Assembly (NCBI GenBank): GCA_945875935.1
Contig: CAMCNE010000019.1
Span: 1 to 30,217 of the forward strand
Origin: Bordetella parapertussis
GTDB taxonomy: Bacteria > Pseudomonadota > Gammaproteobacteria > Burkholderiales > Burkholderiaceae_C
Length of the DNA stretch: 30,217 nt
Direction of reading: 5' to 3'
In this document: one piece after another, positions 24,434 to 30,217 of the stretch
Layout of the letters: each line of letters starts with the position of its first letter
How positions within the stretch are numbered: the first letter of the stretch is position 1
Made by a program: the position numbers and the translations under genes
The notes under the pieces: generated by a model
What the model saw: only the letters and a program-made list of their open reading frames with translations
Told to the model about the DNA's origin: nothing
The model's database searches: none

Positions 24434-26167
24434 ATGACAACGGTCAGCATTCCAGAAGACGGGCGCCGCCAATTTTTAAGCTTGGGTCTGCGTGTGGTTT
24501 CAGGGCTTGCGGTTCCACTGGCCTTTAACGGGTGCGATAGGACTGAGGGGAATGAACACAACGAAACCCCGGTACAAACTTTTATTCAACCGACCCTGCT
24601 TGAATCGAAAGACGGTTTGCTGGACATTGAGCTGAAAGTGTCATATTTCGACACAGAACTGGCCGGCCTTGATCCCCTGAAAAAATACCCAGTCTCTTTG
24701 CGCGCTTATGGTTACAACGGGCCGGATTTCTTTGGCCCCACCTTGGTGGTCAAGGGTGGCGATCAATTGCGCATTAAATTGATCAACAACTTACCATTCA
24801 ACCACCCTGCCGCACCCAATGATCCGCTTCTTTACATGAAGCCCAACACAACCAATTTACACACCCATGGACTCCATGTTTTTCCAGGGATTTATAACGA
24901 TTCAAATCCTCGCGAATATGGTGACTACGTCGTAGATTCCAACTCGGGCGGCGTGGTGCCGCGAGGTGATTCACGTCAATACGTGTACAACTTGCCTGCC
25001 AATCATCCGGCAGGCCCGTTTTATTACCATCCACAGTTTCATGGCTCCAGCGCGCTTCAAGGTGCCAGTCTCATGCAAGGCGCCATCATGGTTCGCGGTC
25101 CGGTGGATGATTTGCCTGAGATGTCGCAGGCGACCGAACTGATATTTTTATTTCAAGCGCCCTACTTCGCCAATGGCAGGACCGTTGACGACCATGGAGT
25201 GAAATCTGGTTCGCTTGAGAAATTTGGCCAGATTGCAAACCACCCCACAGGTCATGGCGTCAATAAAAATAACAAGGAATACTTGGATGCCCAGCCCGTT
25301 TTGATCAACGGTGTGCGCCGTCCCACGATTTTGATGGGGAGTGGTGAGGTACAGAGATGGCGGTTTATCAACACCCAGATATTCAACTGCCTCAACCTCA
25401 ATCTGGATGATCACGTTTTGCATCAATTCACGGTGGATGGTTGGGGAACCAGTGCCTACCAGGAATTTCCGGATGCGCGCAAGAACGGTGGCCGGGGGAT
25501 CGTCCTTTCAGCAGGCAATCGCTCGTCAGTGATCGTGAAAGCAGGCGAACCAGGCACCTATCTGCTGAGGACGCTCCCAGTCAAAATCGCAGAAGATAAG
25601 CAGGCGGGTTCCCTGCCAGGGGATGTTCTGGCCAAGATCATTGTGGTGGATGACAGGAAATTTTTAGCGCAGAAGGTACCGGACACACCTCTTCCTGTGT
25701 CTGACTTTTTAAAACCCATCAGTGATGAAGAATTGGCTGGCTGCGGTGGCAGAAAGCGCAGCATTGTTTTAAACATGAAGGGTGATGTTGCTTCACAGCA
25801 TTCCGAAAATTCTCAGTCTGGCTCAACTGAAAATTTCCAATTACAACCTTCAAATTCAATCATTCAATATGTTCCACGAGGATCGGTAGAAGAGTGGACC
25901 CTGTTTAATTTCAACAGCATCCGCCACCCATTTCACATTCATGTGAACCCGATGTATGTCACCCAGGTCAACGGCATTCCGATTGATCCTTATTGGTGTG
26001 ACACGGTGACTTTGCCCGCAGGCGGCACTCAGGAAATGCCCACTTCAGTGACATTTCGGATGCGCTTTGATGATTTCTCAGGCCCCTACATCATGCACAG
26101 TCAAATGCTGCAGCACTCTGATTTGGGGATGGTGTTTCGGGTAACGGTGTTACCCACACAGGGCTGA
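24434..26167 (+). CDS. Degenerate multicopper-oxidase-fold Tat lipoprotein
   Basis: A 577-residue cupredoxin-domain protein. The N-terminus has a twin-arginine motif GRRQFLSLG and a possible lipobox LAFNGC (Cys34). The four copper motifs are present but altered. Motif 1 NLHTHG has His143 and His145. Motif 2 is YHPQFHG with His199, but Gln201 where a type-3 histidine is expected. Motif 3 RHPFHIH is intact (His498, His501, His503). Motif 4 is HSQMLQH: His555 and His561 are kept, the type-1 cysteine is Ser556 and a type-3 histidine is Gln557. So the type-2 pair is complete, while type-1 and both type-3 sites each lack one ligand. Ordinary laccase activity is unlikely; a mononuclear copper site or a structural role is possible. 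Confidence 0.85.
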   Translation: MTTVSIPEDGRRQFLSLGLRVVSGLAVPLAFNGCDRTEGNEHNETPVQTFIQPTLLESKDGLLDIELKVSYFDTELAGLDPLKKYPVSLRAYGYNGPDFFGPTLVVKGGDQLRIKLINNLPFNHPAAPNDPLLYMKPNTTNLHTHGLHVFPGIYNDSNPREYGDYVVDSNSGGVVPRGDSRQYVYNLPANHPAGPFYYHPQFHGSSALQGASLMQGAIMVRGPVDDLPEMSQATELIFLFQAPYFANGRTVDDHGVKSGSLEKFGQIANHPTGHGVNKNNKEYLDAQPVLINGVRRPTILMGSGEVQRWRFINTQIFNCLNLNLDDHVLHQFTVDGWGTSAYQEFPDARKNGGRGIVLSAGNRSSVIVKAGEPGTYLLRTLPVKIAEDKQAGSLPGDVLAKIIVVDDRKFLAQKVPDTPLPVSDFLKPISDEELAGCGGRKRSIVLNMKGDVASQHSENSQSGSTENFQLQPSNSIIQYVPRGSVEEWTLFNFNSIRHPFHIHVNPMYVTQVNGIPIDPYWCDTVTLPAGGTQEMPTSVTFRMRFDDFSGPYIMHSQMLQHSDLGMVFRVTVLPTQG

Positions 26168-26238
26168 TCCGGCAAGGCCGGAAGCCACCTGCGTGTCAGG
26201 CGACACGAGGGATCGACCCCCTTCGCCGAAGGAGGTCG
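26168..26238 (+). other. Cluster of three hairpins after the oxidase-like gene
   Basis: Immediately after the stop are TCCGGC/GCCGGA with a 3-base loop (26168-26182), CGTGTC/GACACG with a 4-base loop (26192-26207) and a 12-base inverted repeat with one mismatch, CGACCCCCTTCG/CGAAGGAGGTCG (26214-26238). None is followed by a T-run on either strand. They probably mark the end of two converging transcripts. Confidence 0.45.
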
Positions 26239-26266
26239 TATGGCGCGAGAGCGCTTCGCGGTGAGG

Positions 26267-26416
26267 TCAGGTTGCCGCTGGTGCCGCGGTTGGGAACAAA
26301 ACCCTCGACGGCTGGGTGCCGTCGGACTTGCGGCGCTTACGTCCGCTTGCTGTCTTGCGAACTTGCTTGGCAGACAGGGTTCTCTTGCCAACGCGCTTCT
26401 TCTTTGCCAGTGCCAT
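26267..26416 (-). CDS. Small highly basic protein, 49 residues
   Basis: A short gene with a very good ribosome site: GGAGG 6 bases before the ATG at 26416. The first 30 residues are almost half Lys/Arg (MALAKKKRVGKRTLSAKQ, then VRKTASGRKRRKSDG), followed by an Ala/Pro tail ending PAAPAAT-like. I do not recognise it. Its character resembles small DNA- or RNA-binding proteins such as histone-H1-like or ribosome-associated peptides. A 7-base perfect inverted repeat (GCGCGCC/GGCGCGC, 26479-26493) lies 62 bases upstream. It converges with the oxidase-like gene and is downstream of the DJ-1 gene by 106 bases. That it is translated is inferred from the ribosome site and codon choice. Confidence 0.6.
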   Translation of the reverse strand: MALAKKKRVGKRTLSAKQVRKTASGRKRRKSDGTQPSRVLFPTAAPAAT

Positions 26417-26522
26417 GTCATTCCTCCAAAGTAAAGAGGCAGAGGATACCCGCGGCGCGGGCGTCCACGTGCTGGAAGGCGCGCCAGGCGCGCAAGAGCA
26501 AGCGCTGACTGGGGACGAGCGC

Positions 26523-27206
26523 CTAGGCGGGCCGGAGCTTGGCCAGCAACGCCTGGGCAGCAGGCTCGGACGAGGCCGGGTTCTGGCCGGTGATCACAAG
26601 GCCATCGACCACGACATGGGGCTGCCAGTCAGCCGCCCTGGAAAACTGGCCGCCATGTTCCTTGAGCATGTCTTCGACCAGGAACGGCACGATCTGGGTC
26701 AGCCCGACGGCTTCTTCTTCGGTGTTGGTGAAGCCGGTCACGTTCTTGCCCTTCACCAGCGACTGTCCGCCGGGCGCGCGCGCATGTCGAAGCACACCTG
26801 GCGCGTGGCACACCGCCGCGACCGGTTTGCCGACAGCGATCATCGCGTCGATCAGCGCGATCGACGCGGCGTCTTCGGCCAGGTCCCACAAAGGACCATG
26901 GCCACCGGGGTAGAACACGGCATCAAAGTCGCTCGCCTTCAGCGTTCCCAGCTTCACCGTGGCGGCCAGCGCCGACAGCGCAGCGCTGTCGGCCTTGAAG
27001 CGGCGTGTGGCATCGGTCTGCGATGCCACGTCGTCGCTCTTGGGGTCGAGCGGCGGCTGTCCGCCCAGCGGCGAGGCCAAGGTGAGTTGGGCACCCGCGT
27101 CCTTGAACACGTAGTACGGCGCCGCAAACTCTTCGAGCCAGAAGCCGGTCTTGTGGCCGGTGTTGCCGAGTTGGTCGTGCGAGGTGAGGACCATCAGGAT
27201 GTTCAT
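26523..27206 (-). CDS. DJ-1/PfpI family protein (type 1 glutamine amidotransferase-like, HchA-related)
   Basis: A 227-residue cytoplasmic protein. The class I amidotransferase-like fold is shown by GHKTGFWLEEFAAPYYVF near the N-terminus (the Glu that supports the nucleophile), FYPGGHGPLWDL and the nucleophile elbow AVCHAPG. This subgroup is related to Hsp31/HchA, which act as glutathione-independent glyoxalases and protein-repair chaperones. The Cys-His pair of the elbow is intact, so an active enzyme is expected. I chose ATG 27206, preceded by AGGCGAAATCCC. It follows the toxin gene by 177 bases on the same strand; that gap holds a small hairpin (27266-27283) and no gene. Confidence 0.9.
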   Translation of the reverse strand: MNILMVLTSHDQLGNTGHKTGFWLEEFAAPYYVFKDAGAQLTLASPLGGQPPLDPKSDDVASQTDATRRFKADSAALSALAATVKLGTLKASDFDAVFYPGGHGPLWDLAEDAASIALIDAMIAVGKPVAAVCHAPGVLRHARAPGGQSLVKGKNVTGFTNTEEEAVGLTQIVPFLVEDMLKEHGGQFSRAADWQPHVVVDGLVITGQNPASSEPAAQALLAKLRPA

Positions 27207-27383
27207 GGGATTTCGCCTGTGTGAGGTGGTCAAGGTCGATGAAGCACTGCATTTTGATGCGCTTGCGCCGCAGCCGTGCGGCGGGCACGGCCCGACGACA
27301 TGGGCGGCGAATGCGTTCTGCGCGCTGCCGCACGCTCAGGGGGCTCAAGGGGATGTGAGACACCGCCGGCTGCGACACGTGAG

Positions 27384-27668
27384 CTACCAGTTTCCTGGAA
27401 GGCGCCGTGATGTGTGAAAGACCCGCAGCACTTCGACCGTGCCCCCACGCACCCTGTAGGGCACCAGGTATCTCGTCTTGGCGACGATCAATTCGCGTGT
27501 GCCAGGCACTCGGCCGGGACGACCCAGCCCCGGCTGCTCCGCCAGCATCGCCACCGCCGACAGCACTCTTTCGACAACCAGGCATGCAGCGTTGGCGTCG
27601 TCCTGCGCAATGTAGGTGGCTTCGTCGTCGAGGTTTTGGAGCGCCGTGCGCAGCCACCTAACCTGCAT
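27384..27668 (-). CDS. RelE/ParE-family toxin
   Basis: A 94-residue small basic protein of the RelE/ParE fold: VRWLRTALQNLDDEATYIAQ at the N-terminus, the core LGRPGRVPGTRELI and the C-terminal strand pair YLVPYRVRGGTVEVLRVFH. These features match ParE-type gyrase inhibitors more than mRNA-cutting RelE toxins, but the biochemical target cannot be read from sequence. ATG 27668 overlaps the end of the antitoxin gene by 11 bases, the standard order with antitoxin first. Length is normal and no defect is seen. Confidence 0.88.
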   Translation of the reverse strand: MQVRWLRTALQNLDDEATYIAQDDANAACLVVERVLSAVAMLAEQPGLGRPGRVPGTRELIVAKTRYLVPYRVRGGTVEVLRVFHTSRRLPGNW

Positions 27669-27900
27669 TGACGCGCCACTTCTTGGCCAGGGCTTGAACA
27701 CCGTGCTCGCTGGCGAACTCGCCTGCTTCAGCCTCGATCAGCGCGGCTTGTATCTCGCCGATTTGCCACTCGTTGGTTTCCACAAATTCACGGATGGCCT
27801 CGGACGCCAGGAACGACTTGCTCCGGTGTGTGGCTTGCGCCAATTGGTCGAGTCGATCTTTAACGTCATCTTCGAGACGCACTGTCATCGTGGTGGACAT
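27658..27900 (-). CDS. Ribbon-helix-helix antitoxin (ParD/CopG-type)
   Basis: An 80-residue antitoxin. The N-terminal ribbon-helix-helix DNA-binding domain is TMTVRLEDDVKDRLDQLA, then THRSKSFLASEAIREFV. The C-terminal part NEWQIGEIQAALIEAEAG to ALAKKW is the toxin-binding helix region seen in ParD-like partners of ParE. The ATG at 27900 is the first that gives this domain at the N-terminus. It would neutralise the toxin encoded by the overlapping downstream gene and repress the pair's own promoter, probably through the palindrome just upstream. Confidence 0.88.
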   Translation of the reverse strand: MSTTMTVRLEDDVKDRLDQLAQATHRSKSFLASEAIREFVETNEWQIGEIQAALIEAEAGEFASEHGVQALAKKWRVNAG

Positions 27901-27923
27901 GGTGTGGGGACCTGTAATTTGAT

Positions 27924-27931
27924 GTGTACAC
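27924..27931. promoter_or_regulatory. Candidate antitoxin operator
   Basis: A perfect palindrome GTGTACAC lies 24-31 bases upstream of the antitoxin start, in the only promoter-bearing gap. Ribbon-helix-helix antitoxins bind such short palindromes to autoregulate. The link is positional. Confidence 0.4.
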
Positions 27932-28001
27932 CCTAACACACCAGCCCCAGTGAGTGAGCAATTTGCTGCGGTTGAAAGCGGGGATGGCGCGGGCCCAGAC
28001 G

Positions 28002-28027
28002 AAAAAAAGCCCTTCACGGGGAAGGGC
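28002..28027 (-). terminator. Rho-independent terminator after tRNA-Ser
   Basis: Reading leftward, a 7-base stem GCCCTTC/GAAGGGC with a 5-base loop is followed directly by a run of seven T's. It ends the lysC-tRNA-Ser transcription unit, about 10 bases after the tRNA 3' end. Confidence 0.85.
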
Positions 28028-28037
28028 TCGGTCTGGC

Positions 28038-28130
28038 TGGAGGAGGCGAAGGGATTCGAACCCTTGATGGAGTTTTAAGCCCCATACTCCCTTAGCAGGG
28101 GAGCACCTTCGGCCACTCGGTCACGCCTCC
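28038..28130 (-). tRNA. tRNA-Ser (anticodon GCU), with encoded CCA
   Basis: Acceptor arms GGAGGCG and CGCCTCC pair perfectly. The anticodon arm CTCCC-CTGCTAA-GGGAG gives anticodon GCU, reading AGC/AGU. A long variable arm (class II) and a T-arm AAGGG-TTCGAAT-CCCTT are present, and CCA is encoded. The discriminator base is U, whereas G is usual in bacterial tRNA-Ser. It begins 13 bases after the lysC stop in the same direction, so it is probably processed from the lysC transcript. Confidence 0.95.
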
Positions 28131-28143
28131 AAGCCAGCCCGGA

Positions 28144-29424
28144 TTATGCCGCAGTGGCCGCGAGCGGAGCATCCAATCCGAAAGCCTTGTGCAGCGAGCG
28201 CACGGCCAATTCCATGTATTTCTCGTCGATCACCACGCTGGTCTTGATCTCGCTGGTGGTGATCATCTGGATGTTGATGCCCTCGTCGCTCAGGGTGCCG
28301 AACATCTTGCTGGCCACGCCCACGTGCGATCGCATGCCAATGCCCACGATGCTGACCTTGCAGATCTTGGGGTCGCCCGCCACCGTGGCCGCACCCACCT
28401 TGGGCAGCACCACGTTTTGCAGCAATTCGATGGTGCGGGCGTATTCGTTACGGTGCACGGTGAACGAGAAGTCGGTCTTGCCGTCGTGCGACATGTTCTG
28501 GATGATCACGTCGACATCGATGTTGGCCTCGGCCACCGGCCCAAGGATCTGGTACGCGATGCCCGGCTTGTCGGGCACACCGATCAGGCTGACCTTGGCT
28601 TCGTCGCGATTGAAGGCGATGCCCGAAACGACGGCTTGTTCCATTTTTACGTCCTCTTCGAAAGTGATCAGCGTGCCCGACCGGGCCTCTTCTGTGATGT
28701 CGATGTCCCACGGCGTGAAGCTCGACAGCACACGCAGCGGCACGCGGTACTTGCCGGCAAACTCGACCGAGCGGATCTGCAGCACCTTGGAGCCCAGGCT
28801 GGCCATCTCGAGCATTTCCTCGAAGCTGATGGTGTGCAGGCGACGGGCCTCGGGGACGATGCGCGGGTCGGTGGTGTACACGCCATCGACGTCGGTGTAG
28901 ATCAGGCACTCGTCGGCCTTGAGGGCTGCAGCCACCGCCACCGCCGAAGTGTCCGAGCCACCGCGGCCCAGCGTGGTGATGTTCTGATGCTCGTCCACGC
29001 CCTGAAAGCCGGTGATCACGACCACCTTGCCAGCGGCCAGATCGGCACGCACGCGCTGGTCGTCAATGCTCTGGATGCGCGCCTTGGTGAAGGCAGAGTC
29101 GGTCTTGATGGGCACTTGCCAGCCCGAGTAGCTCACGGCCTGAAGGCCTTCGGCCTGCAAGGCGATGGCCAGCAGACCGACCGACACCTGCTCGCCGGTG
29201 CAGGCAATCATGTCGAGTTCGCGCAGCAACTCGGGCGAGCTGCCGCTGGGCGAGAGTTCCTTGGCCAGGCCGAGCAGGCGGTTGGTTTCGCCGCTCATCG
29301 CCGAAGGCACGACAACCATCTGGTGGCCGGCGCGCGACCACTTGGCCACGCGCTTGGCGACGTTGCGGATGCGCTCGGTCGAACCCATCGAGGTGCCGCC
29401 GTATTTGTGAACTGTGAGAGCCAT
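28144..29424 (-). CDS. lysC: Aspartate kinase
   Basis: A 426-residue monofunctional aspartokinase, catalysing the first step of the aspartate pathway to lysine, threonine, methionine and diaminopimelate. The N-terminal kinase domain starts ALTVHKYGGTSMGS and contains ITGFQGVDEHQNITTLGRGG and CLIYTDVDGVYTTDPR. Two ACT domains follow (about 265-425), including LIGVPDKPGIAYQILGPVAE and VSIVGIGMRSHVGVASKMF, which normally mediate feedback by lysine and/or threonine. ATG 29424 is chosen because the KYGGTSMGS motif then lies at the usual distance from the start; the ribosome site is weak. It is 31 bases downstream of tilS and 13 upstream of tRNA-Ser. Length is normal. Confidence 0.96.
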   Translation of the reverse strand: MALTVHKYGGTSMGSTERIRNVAKRVAKWSRAGHQMVVVPSAMSGETNRLLGLAKELSPSGSSPELLRELDMIACTGEQVSVGLLAIALQAEGLQAVSYSGWQVPIKTDSAFTKARIQSIDDQRVRADLAAGKVVVITGFQGVDEHQNITTLGRGGSDTSAVAVAAALKADECLIYTDVDGVYTTDPRIVPEARRLHTISFEEMLEMASLGSKVLQIRSVEFAGKYRVPLRVLSSFTPWDIDITEEARSGTLITFEEDVKMEQAVVSGIAFNRDEAKVSLIGVPDKPGIAYQILGPVAEANIDVDVIIQNMSHDGKTDFSFTVHRNEYARTIELLQNVVLPKVGAATVAGDPKICKVSIVGIGMRSHVGVASKMFGTLSDEGINIQMITTSEIKTSVVIDEKYMELAVRSLHKAFGLDAPLAATAA

Positions 29425-29442
29425 AGAGGTGGAGTGTTTGAG

Positions 29443-29465
29443 GCAGCCCATGATTTTAGGGCTGC
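29443..29465 (-). other. Hairpin overlapping the tilS stop codon
   Basis: A 7-base perfect stem GCAGCCC/GGGCTGC with a 9-base loop that contains the tilS TAA lies just before lysC. No T-run follows. It might modulate read-through or coupling between tilS and lysC. Confidence 0.4.
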
Positions 29466-30217
29466 GCAGGCTCCCAGGCCAGCACCACCTGCGCCCGTCC
29501 GGGCAAGCCGATGACACGCGCGTCTATGCCCAAACCCGGCACGAACACGAGCTGCCCGCCGCTGTAGATGAGCGGGCCGCAACGCTGCCAGGCCGGCAGA
29601 TCGGCGGCCTGAAACTGCTTTTTCAGGCTGCGCGCCGGACGCCCAAGGCCGGCCTGAAACTGCTCGCCCCCCGAGCGTTCTCGCAGTTCAAGCCGCGCCA
29701 GCCACGCCAACGGCACACCGCCGTGCTTCACGCGTGTCACCCGCAGCACCCCGCCCCACCCTGCCAGCCGATAACTGCCGGCGCGACGCAACTGCAAGCT
29801 GGTCTCGCGCTCATGAACCTTGGGCAAAGCAGCGCGCGCCTTAGGCACAACCGTCAGACGTCCTCGACGGCGATGCAAGGTGGCGCCGTTCATCGGCCAT
29901 GACGCGGTGCCGCTGGCCTGCAACTCCTGGCCCAGCCGCTCAATGAGCGAAGCTGGCGCAGGGGTGCCGCTTTGCTGCCGCAGCCAAGCGCGCAAGGCAT
30001 TCACGCGGCGCGCTGGCGACAGCTCAAAAAGCCCGTCGATGCGCAAACCTGCGGCATCGATGCGCGTGGCCAGATCGCCAGCGGCCAGCTCGTCCAGACA
30101 GTCTTGCGCCTGCTGCGCCCAGGTGGCAGCGGCGGCCAGTGCCGGTTCGGCATCGGCAAAGGCCTCTTCGAGCGCAGGCCACACGCGCTGGCGCAGCCGG
30201 TTGCGCGCGTAGCGTTC
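29456..30217 (-). CDS. tilS: tRNA(Ile)-lysidine synthase, C-terminal part (5' end outside window)
   Basis: About 253 residues of the C-terminal part are visible; the frame is open to the right edge. The first residues ERYARNRLRQRVWPALEEAF match the end of the catalytic domain of TilS (N-R-L-R-x-x-V-x-P-x-L). The ATP-binding SGGxDS loop must lie outside. The rest fits the TilS substrate-binding domains: LSPARRVNALRAWLRQQ and a C-terminal beta-rich part LPAWQRCGPLIYSGGQLVFVPG. TilS converts the wobble cytidine of tRNA-Ile(CAU) to lysidine. It is followed by lysC after 31 bases. The call rests on the C-terminal half only. Confidence 0.88.
   Translation of the reverse strand, partial: ERYARNRLRQRVWPALEEAFADAEPALAAAATWAQQAQDCLDELAAGDLATRIDAAGLRIDGLFELSPARRVNALRAWLRQQSGTPAPASLIERLGQELQASGTASWPMNGATLHRRRGRLTVVPKARAALPKVHERETSLQLRRAGSYRLAGWGGVLRVTRVKHGGVPLAWLARLELRERSGGEQFQAGLGRPARSLKKQFQAADLPAWQRCGPLIYSGGQLVFVPGLGIDARVIGLPGRAQVVLAWEPAQP

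Noticed and set aside
26168..26238. Hairpin cluster as rho-independent terminator
   Set aside because: No T-run follows any of the three stems on either strand, so it is listed only as structure.
28038..28060. tRNA 3' end as an integration site for the accessory segment
   Set aside because: I found no second copy of the tRNA 3' sequence within the window and no integrase gene.
1..30217. CRISPR array, prophage or restriction/defence cluster
   Set aside because: No regularly spaced repeats, no cas, phage structural or nuclease/methylase genes were found; the only defence-like item is the toxin-antitoxin pair.

Overview
The window reads as chromosome of a high-G+C betaproteobacterium, probably order Burkholderiales and Comamonadaceae-like. 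The clues are the strong G/C third-position bias, the gene types (GntP permease, PiT transporter, PEP-CTERM protein, ParD/ParE pair) and the outer-membrane proteins and lipoproteins. This is inference from family resemblance; no rRNA or other marker is present to fix the taxon.

Layout. 1-4065 (minus): a GntP-type permease cut by the window edge, a patatin-like type Vd autotransporter and, just upstream of it, a DUF4105 inner-membrane/periplasmic protein. 4431-8729 (plus): a four-gene run of alkylsulfatase, DUF3313 protein, SYLF/YSC84 protein and outer-membrane channel-like protein. 8814-11364 (minus): an outer-membrane beta-barrel protein and a PiT phosphate transporter with a possible PhoB box. 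11467-14776 (minus): a tightly overlapping cassette of amino-acid adenylating enzyme, MBOAT-like membrane protein and acyl carrier protein, a Gram-negative counterpart of dltABC without a visible dltD. 14955-18654: two paralogous STAS-kinase fusion genes (plus) flanking a PEP-CTERM gene (minus), with a decayed third copy at 17385-17503. 18718-21657 (minus): a giant lipoprotein of unknown function.

22082-26167 (plus) is a compact three-gene unit of clearly lower G+C, probably acquired: a YHYH-domain lipoprotein, a seven-blade RCC1 propeller without signal peptide, and a Tat lipoprotein with a multicopper-oxidase fold. The oxidase has lost the type-1 cysteine and two type-3 histidines but keeps both type-2 histidines. 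This is the best candidate for an undescribed system in the window; the STAS-kinase/dlt-like neighbourhood is second.

26267-30217 (all minus): a 49-residue, highly basic protein, a DJ-1/PfpI family protein, a ParD/ParE-type toxin-antitoxin pair, tRNA-Ser(GCU) with its terminator, aspartate kinase, and the C-terminal part of TilS running off the window. Much of the window concerns the cell envelope (lipid hydrolysis, sulfate-ester hydrolysis, outer-membrane barrels, acyl/aminoacyl transfer, lipoproteins), while the right end returns to housekeeping genes.
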